From NCBI GenBank assembly GCA_903930195.1, contig CAIYXH010000123.1:1-23847 (forward strand): a stretch of 23,847 nt of DNA. Reading direction: 5' to 3'. The translations under genes and the position numbers were made by a program. This document shows, in pieces, positions 13,775-21,389 of the stretch; the first letter of the stretch is position 1, and each line of letters starts with the position of its first letter. Under the pieces are notes generated by a model. It made no database searches. It was not told where the DNA came from and was given only the letters and a program-made list of their open reading frames with translations. Origin of the DNA: an uncultured Actinomycetes bacterium (GTDB lineage Bacteria; Actinomycetota; Thermoleophilia; Gaiellales; Gaiellaceae).

Positions 13775-14303
13775 AGCCCGCTCGCAGTGGCCATCCGCGC
13801 TGTCGTCATTCCCCAGACACCGGTACTAATCTGAGGATGAATGGACGAGAGGCGGGCATCGTCCGAGCCACTGGGTGGCGCTTGGCTATGTGGCGCGTAC
13901 TCGTCGTGGTGCTTCCGTGTGGCTTCCTCGTCGGGGTGATTGCGCTCGGAATGAACTCGCCCGGGTGGGCGAGAATTGTTGCGGTCTTCGGCGCAGTAAT
14001 GGGGGCCGTGGCCGGCCTCGTGATCGCTCGGCGTGCAAATCGGGGCGTTGTGCGGCGCGACGGCTGGCTCACATGGGTCCTCGTCGGCGGCTCCGGTCCC
14101 TTCCTGGCGGATGCTCCTGATCGAGTCATGGTGATCGTCATGGCATTCCTCACGGGGTTGATCGTCGTCTTGATAGGGGACGCAGAGCGTCAACGACGTA
14201 TCACTAGGTAGCGTCGGCGGACGTGGCGACCTGTCTGCTGACGGAAGGCCGGTGTGGGAGATTGGGCACGGCGTGCCCTTCCGGCAAGTGCGTAGCTCGT
14301 CAC
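13772..14303 (+). mobile_element. Insertion of about 0.5 kb splitting the SpoU gene
   Basis: The segment separates the two parts of the SpoU gene. Near-direct repeats mark both ends: AGCTCGTCCGCAAGCTGC..GAG just before it and AGCTCGTC-aca-TCCGCAAGCTGC..GAG just after it. GGTAGCGTCGG occurs both before the stub (13704-13714) and near the 3' end of the insert (14207-14217). The insert is visibly less GC-rich than its surroundings and carries one small membrane-protein gene but no transposase. It may be a passenger insertion, a partial duplication with illegitimate recombination, or a small non-autonomous element. Confidence 0.6.
13837..14211 (+). CDS. Hypothetical small membrane protein carried by the insertion
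   Basis: Unrecognised 124-aa protein. A charged N-terminus (MNGREAGIVRATGWR) precedes spans at about residues 18-37 (WRVLVVVLPCGFLVGVIALG) and 43-64 (ARIVAVFGAVMGAVAGLVIA). A cationic loop (RRANRGVVRRDGW) and a final span (VMVIVMAFLTGLIVVLIG) follow. Codons such as AAT, GGA, TGT and TTG are more frequent than in neighbouring genes, consistent with transfer. TACTAA (13824-13829) lies 7 nt before the ATG, so it has its own putative leaderless promoter. A GTG start at 13771 is possible but would include the stub sequence and is less likely. Confidence 0.65.
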   Translation: MNGREAGIVRATGWRLAMWRVLVVVLPCGFLVGVIALGMNSPGWARIVAVFGAVMGAVAGLVIARRANRGVVRRDGWLTWVLVGGSGPFLADAPDRVMVIVMAFLTGLIVVLIGDAERQRRITR

Positions 14304-14930
14304 ATCCGCAAGCTGCAGGAGCGGCGGTGGCGGGACAAGCTCGGGCTGTTCGCCGCCGAGGGCGAGGATCTCGTCGAGGCGGCGACCGCCGAGCCGGTCG
14401 AGTTGCTCGTTGCGGGCGAGAACGTCGAGGCACGGCTCCTCGCCGAGGTCTCGACAGCCCCGCATCCCCCGCGTGTGATCGGCATCTACCGGCGGGAGGA
14501 TCTGCCGCCGGTCGAGCCGCGGCCGGTGACCCTCGCGCTCTGGCGTGTCTCCGACCCGGGGAACCTCGGCGCGCTCATACGCGCAGCCGACGCGTTCGGG
14601 GCTTCGGTGCTCCTCTCCGAGGGCTGCGCCGACCCGACCGGACCGAAGGCGCTGCGGGCGTCGACGGGCTCGATCTGGCGGGTGGGCCTGGGGTCGTTCG
14701 CCGACTGGAAAGGGCTGCGCGTCGGGTTGACGTCGGGCGGCGGCACGTCGCTGCCGAGCCTCGATCTCACCCGCGAGGTGACGTTCCTGCTCGGCGCCGA
14801 GCGCGAGGGACTGCCCGAGACGGTCGAGCGTGACGTCGACGCCTGGATCCCGATCGGGGCCGCCGAGTCGCTCAACGTCGCGGTGGCCGGGTCGATCGCC
14901 CTGTATGAATGGCAGCGGCAGAACACATGA
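14223..14930 (+). CDS. SpoU/TrmH-family RNA 2'-O-methyltransferase with replaced N-terminus
   Basis: A 235-aa protein that transfers methyl groups to a ribose 2'-OH in rRNA or tRNA using SAM. It has the substrate-binding domain (RKLQERRWRDKLGLFAAEGE) and the SPOUT knot motifs: motif 1 VSDPGNLGALIRAADAFGAS, motif 2 FLLGAEREGLP, motif 3 IPIGAAESLNVAVAGSIALY. The first 27 residues (MATCLLTEGRCGRLGTACPS, GKCVARH) resemble no SpoU N-terminus and come from the insertion. TAGCGT (14209-14214) sits 8 nt before the GTG, the same hexamer as before the orphan stub, so the gene may have been re-started. Whether it is functional is open; all catalytic motifs are intact. Confidence 0.85.
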   Translation: MATCLLTEGRCGRLGTACPSGKCVARHIRKLQERRWRDKLGLFAAEGEDLVEAATAEPVELLVAGENVEARLLAEVSTAPHPPRVIGIYRREDLPPVEPRPVTLALWRVSDPGNLGALIRAADAFGASVLLSEGCADPTGPKALRASTGSIWRVGLGSFADWKGLRVGLTSGGGTSLPSLDLTREVTFLLGAEREGLPETVERDVDAWIPIGAAESLNVAVAGSIALYEWQRQNT

Positions 14931-15673
14931 ATGTCACGCGCATCAACACCACGCCGGTCAAGGGTCTCGGGCTCCTGCATCCGGACGCCGTCGAGCTGAC
15001 GGAACACGGCGCCGAGGAGAACCGGCGCTTCTACGTGCGCTCGGGCGGACGTCTCTTCAACGGCAAGGACTGCGGGCCGCTCGTGCGGGTCACGCCCGAG
15101 CTCGACGACGACCGCCTCGCGCTGCGCTTCCCCGACGACCGCGTGGCTGAGGGAACGGTCGAGCTCGGCGAGTCCGTCATCACGGATTTCTGGGGTCGCC
15201 CGGTGACAGGCCGGGTCGTCGAGGGCCCGTGGGCCGAGGCGCTCTCCGCCTACGCGGGCGAGGAGGTGCAGCTCGTGCGGACGGACGAGCCGGGCACCGG
15301 CATCGACGTCGAGGTGGGGACGATCCTCGGCCTCGGCTCGTGCGAGCGGCTCGCCGAGCAGCTGGGCGAGCCTGTCGATCCGCGGCGCTTCCGGATGCTG
15401 TTCGAGCTGGACGGCCTCGAGCCGCACGAGGAAGACGGCTGGGAGGGGCGGCGGCTGCAGCTCGGCACCGCGATCCTCGTCGGCGGCGGGCCGGTACCGC
15501 GCTGCGCGGTCACGACGCAGGATCCCGACACCGGTGTCGTCTCGCTCGACACCCTGCGCGCGATCCGTGAGCTCCGCGGCCTGCGCGAGAGCCGCTACCT
15601 CGATCTCGGCATCTACTTCTCGGTCGAGCAGCCCGGTCGCGTCGCCGTCGGCGACTCGGTCACGCTGCTCTAG
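14927..15673 (+). CDS. MOSC-domain protein, molybdenum-cofactor sulfurase/mARC-like
   Basis: A 248-aa protein. The N-terminal MOSC_N-like barrel (VTRINTTPVKGLGLLHPDAV) is followed by a MOSC domain with RRFRMLFELDGLEPHEEDGW and the conserved cysteine in PRCAVTTQDPDTG (about C193), which in the family binds molybdenum cofactor or accepts sulfur. The partner and substrate are unknown. The ATG at 14927 overlaps the SpoU stop (ATGA), so it is translated in the same operon. An in-frame ATG at 14909 would add six residues inside SpoU and is less likely. A repeat with hairpins follows directly after the stop and may stop transcription. Confidence 0.9.
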   Translation: MNVTRINTTPVKGLGLLHPDAVELTEHGAEENRRFYVRSGGRLFNGKDCGPLVRVTPELDDDRLALRFPDDRVAEGTVELGESVITDFWGRPVTGRVVEGPWAEALSAYAGEEVQLVRTDEPGTGIDVEVGTILGLGSCERLAEQLGEPVDPRRFRMLFELDGLEPHEEDGWEGRRLQLGTAILVGGGPVPRCAVTTQDPDTGVVSLDTLRAIRELRGLRESRYLDLGIYFSVEQPGRVAVGDSVTLL

Positions 15674-15766
15674 GGACTGTCCCCGGCGCAGCCGGGGCCT
15701 GTCCCGTCTGAGACGGCCGGGCCGAGAGGCGAACGTCGGGACAGGCCCCCTTCGGGGGACAGTCCC
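15673..15766. repeat. Palindromic repeat element between convergent MOSC and methyltransferase genes
   Basis: GGGACTGTCCCC..GGGGCCTGTCCC (15673-15705) and its inverted counterpart GGGACAGGCCCCC ttc GGGGGACAGTCCC (15738-15766) flank a spacer with GTCTGAGAC and GGCGAACGTC. Each half is a GGGAC-[T/A]-GTCCC palindrome. The layout (unit, spacer ending GGCGAACRTC, inverted unit) is the same as at 8639-8745 although the stem sequence differs. It fills the 102-bp gap and could act as a bidirectional RNA stop structure, but there is no T-run. Confidence 0.85.
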
Positions 15767-15775
15767 TAGCGAGGT

Positions 15776-16489
15776 CTACCCGGCCTTGTCGATCCGCTTG
15801 CAGACGAAGATCGCGTCCTCGTGGCCATTCCAGGGGCTGCGGTCGAACCAGCCGTAGAGGCCTTCGAGCGCGAAGCCCTCCTCGGCGAGGAGCGTGCGCC
15901 AGTCCGCGATGGGGATCCAGGCGAGGGAGAGCTCGGAGAGCACGCCGTCGCCGCGCACGCGCAGGATCAGCGTCCGCCGCTCGGCATCCCAGTCGGCGCG
16001 CTCCCAGATGCCGGGCTCGCGCTCGAGCCAGATGCCGTGGGTGGCGTCGATGTCCTCCTGGCCCGGGGAGAAGACGTCGAAGACGAAGCGCCCGCCTGGC
16101 TCGAGCAGCCGGTGGACGGTGCGGAGCACGGCGCGGCGGTCGGCGTCGGTCTGCATGTGCAGCATCGAGCGGAACGGGATCGTGACGAGCGGGAACGTCT
16201 CCTCGACCGGCGGGTCGCGGAAGTCGCCGTAGCGCAGGTCGAGCTCGACGCCGGCGAGCTCCGCGCGCTCGCGTGCGACCTCGAGCATTCCCTCCGAGAG
16301 GTCGACTCCGACGACGTGCACGCCCGCGAGCGCGGTCGGCACGGCGAGGCGTCCTGTGCCGACGCCGAGCTCGAGCATCCGGTCGCCGGCTCGGCGCGCC
16401 AGGTCGACGTAGAACTCGACGTCCTCGACGACGCTCACCGACCACGGGTCGTAGAGGCGTGCGATGCGGTCGTAGGGAGAGAGCGGCAC
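15776..16489 (-). CDS. Class I SAM-dependent methyltransferase
   Basis: A 237-aa cytoplasmic protein of the Methyltransf_25 type with unknown substrate. Motif I is LELGVGTGRLAVPTALAG, followed by the acidic strand VVGVDLSEGMLEVARERAE. RYGDFRDPP and a LLEPGGRFVFDVFSP strand follow. The N-terminus PYDRIARLYDPWSVSVVEDV is typical of small-molecule methyltransferases. Start choice: GTG at 16489 (VPLSPYDRIARLYD); the frame extends to 16570 but that part is Cys/Ala-rich, lies inside pheS and is not family-like. It is divergent from pheS with only 19 bp between start codons, so the two promoters must overlap. Confidence 0.9.
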   Translation of the reverse strand: MPLSPYDRIARLYDPWSVSVVEDVEFYVDLARRAGDRMLELGVGTGRLAVPTALAGVHVVGVDLSEGMLEVARERAELAGVELDLRYGDFRDPPVEETFPLVTIPFRSMLHMQTDADRRAVLRTVHRLLEPGGRFVFDVFSPGQEDIDATHGIWLEREPGIWERADWDAERRTLILRVRGDGVLSELSLAWIPIADWRTLLAEEGFALEGLYGWFDRSPWNGHEDAIFVCKRIDKAG

Positions 16490-16508
16490 CCCGGTATGTT
16501 GGACGACC

Positions 16509-17507
16509 GTGACCGACTGGCAGCAGCATGAGCAACAGGCGATGGCCGCAATCGCCGCCGCGCCGACCACCGACGCCCTCGAAGAGGTGCGCGTCAGCTA
16601 CCTCGGCCGCAAGAGCGAGGTCGCGCTCGCGCTGCGCGAAGTCCGTGACCGTGAGACCGGCCAGCTGCTGAACGGCGTCCGCGGCCGGCTCGACGGCGCC
16701 CTCACCGCACGTGAGCGGGTGCTCGCCGAGGAGGAGCTCGACCGGCGGCTGCGCGAGGAGATCGTCGACGTCACGCTGCCCGGCACCGAGCAGCCGCTCG
16801 GCCATCTCCACCCGATCACGCAGGTCCGCCGCGCCGTCGAGGACGCGTTCCTCGGGCTCGGCTACGAGGTGCGCGACGACCGCGAGGTCGAGACGGTCGC
16901 CTACAACTTCGACAAGCTCGCGTTCCTGCCGACCCATTCGGCCCGGTCGCCGCGGGACACGTTCTTCTTCGACGACGACCACGTCCTGCGCACGGAGACG
17001 AGCCCGTCGCAGATCCACATCATGGAAGAGAAGGAGCCGCCGATCTACATGGTCTCGATCGGCCGCGTTTACCGCCGCGACGCGATCACCGCGACGCGCT
17101 ATCCGATCTTCCATCAGTTCGAGGGGCTCGCCGTCGACCGCGGGCTCACGCTCGCCGACCTCCAGGGGACGCTCCTCCACGTGATGCGCGCGCTCTACGG
17201 CCCCGACCGCCGGGTGCGCTTCCGCACGCACTACTTCCCCTTCACCGAGCCGTCGATCGAGCCGGACGTCTCCTGCGGGATCTGCGGCGGCTCGGGCTGC
17301 CGCACCTGCAAGTTCTCGGGCTGGATCGAGATGGGCGGCGCCGGCATGGTCGACCCGCGCGTCTTCGAGAACGTCGGCCTCGACCCCGAGGAGTGGAGCG
17401 GCTTCGCCTTCGGCTGCGGCCTCGAGCGGACGACCCAGCTCCGCCACGACATCCCCGACATCCGCGCCTTGTGGGAAGGCGATCTCCGAGTCTTGAGGCA
17501 GTTCTAG
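16509..17507 (+). CDS. pheS: PheS, phenylalanyl-tRNA synthetase alpha subunit
   Basis: Catalytic subunit (332 aa) of the alpha2beta2 enzyme that charges tRNA-Phe. It has the N-terminal coiled-coil (LEEVRVSYLGRKSEVALALR), the DTFFF segment, class II motif 2 (RVYRRDAITATRYPIFHQFE), the aminoacyl-binding region RFRTHYFPFTEPSIEPDVSC and motif 3 (GFAFGCGLERTTQLRH). The CGICGGSGCRTC stretch (about 257-268) is a Cys-rich loop seen in a subset of bacterial PheS. The usual RTHTSPVQ reads RTETSPSQ here. Start GTG 16509: TATGTT (16495-16500) lies 8 nt before it and no SD is present. pheT begins 2 nt after the stop. Confidence 0.96.
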   Translation: MTDWQQHEQQAMAAIAAAPTTDALEEVRVSYLGRKSEVALALREVRDRETGQLLNGVRGRLDGALTARERVLAEEELDRRLREEIVDVTLPGTEQPLGHLHPITQVRRAVEDAFLGLGYEVRDDREVETVAYNFDKLAFLPTHSARSPRDTFFFDDDHVLRTETSPSQIHIMEEKEPPIYMVSIGRVYRRDAITATRYPIFHQFEGLAVDRGLTLADLQGTLLHVMRALYGPDRRVRFRTHYFPFTEPSIEPDVSCGICGGSGCRTCKFSGWIEMGGAGMVDPRVFENVGLDPEEWSGFAFGCGLERTTQLRHDIPDIRALWEGDLRVLRQF

Positions 17508-17509
17508 CG

Positions 17510-19798
17510 ATGCGCGTCCCCGTCTCCTGGCTGCGCGACTACGTCGCGATGGACATGCCGCTCGCCGAGCTCGCGAGCCGCTTGTCGGTGGCTGCGGCCG
17601 AGATCGAGGGCATCGAGGCGAAGGGTGTCGCCGACGAGGGCGGCAACCTCGGGCTCTTCCGGATCGGCAAGGTCGTCGAGGCGGAGAAGCACCCGAACGC
17701 CGACCGCCTGCAGATCACGAAGGTCGACGTCGGCGAGGCCGAGCCGCGCTCGATCGTCTGCGGTGCGTGGAACTTCGGCGTCGGCGCCACCGTCGGCGTC
17801 GCGCTGCCGGGATCGACCCTCCCGAACGGCCTCACGCTCGCGCGCCGCGCGGTGCGTGGGCTCGTCTCCCACGGGATGATCCGCGCCGCGGACGAGATCG
17901 GCCTCGGCGGCGACCACGACGGGATCATGCTCCTGCCCGAGACGGCCCCGGGCACGCCCCTCGGCGACGTGCTGCCGCTCGTCGACCACGTCCTGCTCGT
18001 CGAGTCGACCGGCAACCGCCCCGACCTGCAGTCGATCTACGGCATCGCCCGCGAGATTGCGACCCTCTACGACCTGCCGCTGCGAGACCTGTCGGGGCTG
18101 TCCCCCACAGGGGGGCTGTCCCAGGTTTCCGGTTCCGTCCCCGTTCGCATCGACGACTTCGCCGGCTGCCCGCGGTACATCGCGCGGCGCTTCGAGGGGC
18201 TCACCGTCGGCCAGTCGCCGATGTGGCTGCGGGCGCGGCTCTACCTCGCAGGCCTGCGGTCGATCTCGAACGTCGTCGACACCACGAACTACGTGATGCT
18301 TGCCACCGGCAGCCCGCTGCACGCCTTCGACTTCGCGACCATCCGCGGCGGCGAGATCGTCGTCCGCCGCGCCGCCGCCGGCGAGAAGCTCCGCACGCTC
18401 GACGGCGTCGACCGCGAGCTCGTCGCCGACGACCTCGTGATCGCCGACTCGGAGCGCGCGGTCGCGCTTGCCGGGATCATGGGCGGCGAGGAGACCGAAA
18501 TCGGCGAGAGCGCCGCCAGCATCCTCCTCGAGGCCGCGAACTTCGAGCCCTACAGCGTCTTCCGCACCTCCGAGCGTCTCCGCCTGCGCACCGACGCCTC
18601 GGGCCGCTACGAGAAGGGCGTCGACCCGCACGCCGCCGAGATCGCCGCCGACCTCGCGACCGCGATGCTGCTCGAGCTCGCCGGCGGGGAGCTCGTCGCC
18701 GCGAGCGACGTGCACGACGGGCTGCCGGAGCGCCCCGTCGTCCCGTTCCGCCCGAGCCGCGCCGACCAGGTGATCGGCGTCGCCACGCCGCCCGAGCGGC
18801 AGTACGAGCTGCTCGCGAAGCTCGGCTTCGAGCAGCAGGGCGAGAGCGTCGTCGTCCCCACCTGGCGCGGCCGCGATGTCGTCCGCGAGATCGACGTCGT
18901 CGAGGAGATCGCCCGCTTCCGCCTGGAGGACGTGCCGTTCACCCTCCCGGCGCGCCGCGAGATGTTCGGCACGCTCACCCGGGCGCAGAGCCTGCGCCGC
19001 CGGGTCGAGGACGCGCTCGTCGGCCTCGGCTTCGCCGAGACGTACACGCCGAGCCTCGTGCCCGACGACGAGACGAGCTGGAAGCTGCCGGAGCCGATCT
19101 CCGTCGACTTCACCGCGCTGCGGACGAGCCTGCTGCCGAGCCTGATCGAGGCGGTGCGCCGCAACATCGACGCGGGCGCCCGCCGGATCGCGCTCTTCGA
19201 GATCGCCCGCGTCTACCTGCCGGCCGGCGGCGACCTTCCCGACGAGCACGTCCGCGTCGCCGGGATCTGCGAGGGCGGCTTCTTCCAGACGAAGGGCGTC
19301 GTCGAGACGCTCTACGCCGCGCTCAAGGGCGAGCCCGAGTTCGCGCGCGCGAGCCACGACCTCTTCCATCCCGGCAAGACCGCCTCGACCGCCGCCGGCA
19401 TCTTCGGCGAGCTGCACCCGCGCGAGCTCGAGGGCGAGTGGGGTGCGTTCGAGCTCGACCTCACCGAGCTCTTCGCCGCCGCGCACGAGCCCGTTACCTA
19501 CGCCGACGTGATCTCCTACCCCGCCGTACGGCAGGACATCGCCGTCGCCGTCGCGGACGACCTGCCCGTGGGCGAGCTCGTCGCCGCCGCCCGCGAGGCG
19601 GCAGGCGAGGAGCTCCGCGAGATCCGCGTCTTCGACGTCTACCGCGGCGACCAGGTCGCGGCCGGCAAGAAATCCGTCGCCTTCTCGGTCGCCTTCCAGT
19701 CGTCCGAGCGCACGCTGTCGGAGGACGACGCGACGCGGCTGCGCGACGCGATCGTCGCGGGGCTCTCGCAGCGCTTCGACGCCGAGCTTCGCGCCTAG
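17510..19798 (+). CDS. pheT: PheT, phenylalanyl-tRNA synthetase beta subunit
   Basis: The 762-aa beta subunit handles tRNA binding and proofreading of mischarged Tyr. Domains: MRVPVSWLRDYVAMDMPLAE start, the tRNA-binding OB fold (FRIGKVVEAEKHPNADRLQI), B3/B4 editing domain (SNVVDTTNYVMLATGSPLHA, FDFATIRGGEIVVRRA), B5 (RPSRADQVIGV), the synthetase core-like domain, and the C-terminal FDX-ACB anticodon domain (YPAVRQDIAVAVADDLPVGE). The ATG is 2 nt after pheS. Residues about 195-205 (SGLSPTGGLSQ), in the linker before B3/B4, are encoded by a palindromic repeat of the family found at 15673. The gene ends directly against the convergent YihY gene with no gap. Confidence 0.96.
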   Translation: MRVPVSWLRDYVAMDMPLAELASRLSVAAAEIEGIEAKGVADEGGNLGLFRIGKVVEAEKHPNADRLQITKVDVGEAEPRSIVCGAWNFGVGATVGVALPGSTLPNGLTLARRAVRGLVSHGMIRAADEIGLGGDHDGIMLLPETAPGTPLGDVLPLVDHVLLVESTGNRPDLQSIYGIAREIATLYDLPLRDLSGLSPTGGLSQVSGSVPVRIDDFAGCPRYIARRFEGLTVGQSPMWLRARLYLAGLRSISNVVDTTNYVMLATGSPLHAFDFATIRGGEIVVRRAAAGEKLRTLDGVDRELVADDLVIADSERAVALAGIMGGEETEIGESAASILLEAANFEPYSVFRTSERLRLRTDASGRYEKGVDPHAAEIAADLATAMLLELAGGELVAASDVHDGLPERPVVPFRPSRADQVIGVATPPERQYELLAKLGFEQQGESVVVPTWRGRDVVREIDVVEEIARFRLEDVPFTLPARREMFGTLTRAQSLRRRVEDALVGLGFAETYTPSLVPDDETSWKLPEPISVDFTALRTSLLPSLIEAVRRNIDAGARRIALFEIARVYLPAGGDLPDEHVRVAGICEGGFFQTKGVVETLYAALKGEPEFARASHDLFHPGKTASTAAGIFGELHPRELEGEWGAFELDLTELFAAAHEPVTYADVISYPAVRQDIAVAVADDLPVGELVAAAREAAGEELREIRVFDVYRGDQVAAGKKSVAFSVAFQSSERTLSEDDATRLRDAIVAGLSQRFDAELRA
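18094..18122 (+). repeat. Palindromic repeat copy inside the pheT coding sequence
   Basis: GGGGCTGTCCCCC (18094-18106) and GGGGGGCTGTCCC (18110-18122) form an inverted pair with a 3-nt loop. The CTGTCCC core and the G/C-run layout match the element at 15673-15766. It reads in frame as GLS-PT-GGLS within a variable linker. Confidence 0.65.
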
Positions 19799-20650
19799 CT
19801 ACCGCAGCGGCTGCGGCCAGAGCTTCCGCGTCGCCACGACGTTCCCCTCGGCCGCGTAGAGGAGGATGCTCGCCGCGACGCGGATCCACGTCAGCAGGCC
19901 GATCACGAGGGCGAACGTCCCGTAGGTGTTCGACGACGACGAGATCACGTGGTTGATGTAGTAGCCGCCGACGAGCTGGAGCACCGTGTACGCAAGCGCC
20001 GCCACGCAGGCGCCGCCGCGAAGGGAGCGCCAGGCGATGCTGTTGTCGGTCAGCATCCGGAAGGCGAGCGAGAAGAGCCCGAGGTTGAGCAGGAACGAGA
20101 GCGCGAACGACCCGAGCTTCCAGAAGATGCCGAGGTTTGCGCCGACGGTGCTCAGGCTGCCGATCCCGGTCGTCGCGATCGCGGCGAGGCCGAGCCCGGA
20201 GAGCAAGATCAGCGCCCGCAGCCGCGACTGGATGTAGCTGGGACGCTCTTTCCGGTCGAGGCTCCACACGTCGTTCATCGCCTTCTCGCTCGCGAGGAAG
20301 ACGCTCATCCCCGACCAGAGGGCGCCCGCGGCGCCGATCACGATCCCGATCGTGCTGCCCGAGAGCGACTTCGTCTCGATCTGATGCCCGATGACAGGCA
20401 GGTCACCGAGCGCCGAGTTCACGACCGAGTCACGCCACGACGGATGGCTCCGCAGCACGAAGCCGAGCACGCTGACGAAGACGAGCAACAGGGGGAAGAT
20501 CGAGAAGAAGCCGTAGAACGCCATCGTCGCCGCGGCGTAGCCGGTGTTCGCGTCGCCGTATTGCTTGCGCACGGCCAGGGGGAACCCGAGCCACCGATGC
20601 TGCCGTTGGTAGCGGTCGACTGCGTCGAGACGGGCGCCGAGGCCCAACAC
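19799..20650 (-). CDS. YihY/BrkB-family inner-membrane protein
   Basis: A 283-aa integral membrane protein of unknown biochemical function (formerly called ribonuclease BN-like). Six hydrophobic segments are visible. The family motif AATMAFYGFFSIFPLLLVFV marks the first span; GALWSGMSVFLASEKAMNDV marks the centre, and YGTFALVIGLLTWIRVAASI the last pair. The GTG at 20650 has AAGGAC a few bases upstream, overlapping the end of the DUF3618 gene region by spacing of 1 nt. It is the last gene of the minus-strand envelope cluster. The stop codon abuts that of pheT on the other strand. Confidence 0.92.
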   Translation of the reverse strand: MLGLGARLDAVDRYQRQHRWLGFPLAVRKQYGDANTGYAAATMAFYGFFSIFPLLLVFVSVLGFVLRSHPSWRDSVVNSALGDLPVIGHQIETKSLSGSTIGIVIGAAGALWSGMSVFLASEKAMNDVWSLDRKERPSYIQSRLRALILLSGLGLAAIATTGIGSLSTVGANLGIFWKLGSFALSFLLNLGLFSLAFRMLTDNSIAWRSLRGGACVAALAYTVLQLVGGYYINHVISSSSNTYGTFALVIGLLTWIRVAASILLYAAEGNVVATRKLWPQPLR

Positions 20651-20651
20651 G

Positions 20652-20930
20652 TCAGTCCTTTTCGTAGACGACGTACCGGCCGAGCGCGAGCCGCTCGGTC
20701 AAGGCTTTGCCGGACGAGCTCTTGCCGAGCCTCCGGCGGATGAGCGTGCGTCCCATCGCCGTCCCGGCTGTGATCGCGAACCCGGCGACGATCCGTGGGG
20801 CCTGCGAGCGGAGGATCGACTTCGCGTTCGCCGCGCTGCGGACGTCGGTGCGGAGGTGCGCGACCGCGTGCACGAGCTTCGCCCGCTCGGTCGCGATCTC
20901 CGTGCGAATCTCTTCGGCCGAGCGGGTCAC
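20652..20930 (-). CDS. DUF3618 family protein
   Basis: A 92-aa protein. The N-terminal helix RSAEEIRTEIATERAKLVHA followed by VAHLRTDVRSAANAK is the DUF3618 signature. A moderately hydrophobic stretch (APRIVAGFAITAGTAMGRTL) and a basic tail ending LGRYVVYEKD follow. Function is unknown; in actinobacteria the family usually sits beside holin-like DUF1469 proteins, as here, and is thought to be membrane-associated. GTG at 20930 overlaps the stop of the upstream gene (GTGA). A longer frame up to 21077 would lie wholly in that upstream gene and is rejected. Confidence 0.85.
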   Translation of the reverse strand: MTRSAEEIRTEIATERAKLVHAVAHLRTDVRSAANAKSILRSQAPRIVAGFAITAGTAMGRTLIRRRLGKSSSGKALTERLALGRYVVYEKD

Positions 20931-21331
20931 CGGCGCAGCGCCTCGGCCGTCAGCTTCGCTTCGGCGAGCGCCTGCGTCGGGACGGGGGCACCGCCCTTGA
21001 GCCGCTTGATGCCCAGGAGAGCGAGAAGCCCCGCGACCGCCAGCAGGCCGCCGGTCATGATCAGGAGTGCGATCCACGTCGCAACGACGAGGGTCAGGGC
21101 AGCCGTTGCCGCCGCCAGCAGGAAGCCGACGGCGACGAGCGCGACGAGCCCGGCGCCGGCCGTGAGGCCGACGCCGAACCCGAGCGATACCGCCTTGCGT
21201 TTCAGCTCGATGGCGGCGAGTTCGAGCTCCAGCTTTGCGAGTGCGCCGGCGTGTTCCACGACTTCGCGGGCCGTCGCACCGACATGCGGGTGCGCAGTGG
21301 CCACCTGACCGTTTCCGTTTCGGTGAAGCAC
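20927..21331 (-). CDS. Holin-like membrane protein, DUF1469/Phage_holin_3_6 family
   Basis: A 134-aa protein. An amphipathic helix (REVVEHAGALAKLELELAAI, about 22-45) precedes two adjacent membrane spans (about 50-78 and 80-107), then a basic turn (IKRLKGG) and a C-terminal helix (ALAEAKLTAEALRR). The family name refers to phage holins, but chromosomal members such as this occur in envelope operons and no lysis genes are nearby, so a phage origin is not implied. Start: GTG at 21331 with GATATC 6 nt before it is preferred; GTG at 21304 is an alternative. It overlaps DUF3618 (GTGA). Confidence 0.8.
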   Translation of the reverse strand: MLHRNGNGQVATAHPHVGATAREVVEHAGALAKLELELAAIELKRKAVSLGFGVGLTAGAGLVALVAVGFLLAAATAALTLVVATWIALLIMTGGLLAVAGLLALLGIKRLKGGAPVPTQALAEAKLTAEALRR

Positions 21332-21370
21332 CCTTCCGATATCGCCTCGGCTGGGCAGCGGCAAACCTTT

Positions 21371-21389
21371 GAGCCGTCCGAGACGGCTC
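21371..21389. terminator. Perfect 8-bp hairpin after the hypothetical gene, no T-run
   Basis: GAGCCGTC (21371-21378) and GACGGCTC (21382-21389) form a perfect stem with a CGA loop overlapping the stop codon of the minus-strand gene. It lacks a U-tract, so it may be a weak terminator, an mRNA 3'-end stabiliser or a processing site before the holin-like gene. Confidence 0.4.

Noticed and set aside
13812..13823. CCCAGACACCGG inside the insertion resembles the CAG-palindrome repeats
   Set aside because: A single unpaired ten-base similarity without an inverted partner; not enough to assign to the repeat family.
15660..17447. 595-codon minus-strand frame across pheS and the methyltransferase
   Set aside because: Overlaps two well-supported genes; Arg-rich shadow translation.
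17504..19956. Long open frames antisense and out of frame to pheT (660 and 729 codons)
   Set aside because: Composition is low-complexity Arg/Ala/Asp with no domain. pheT is clear in its own frame.
20927..21331. Phage or lysis cassette suggested by the holin-like name
   Set aside because: No endolysin, integrase or structural phage genes nearby. This family is common in chromosomal envelope operons.
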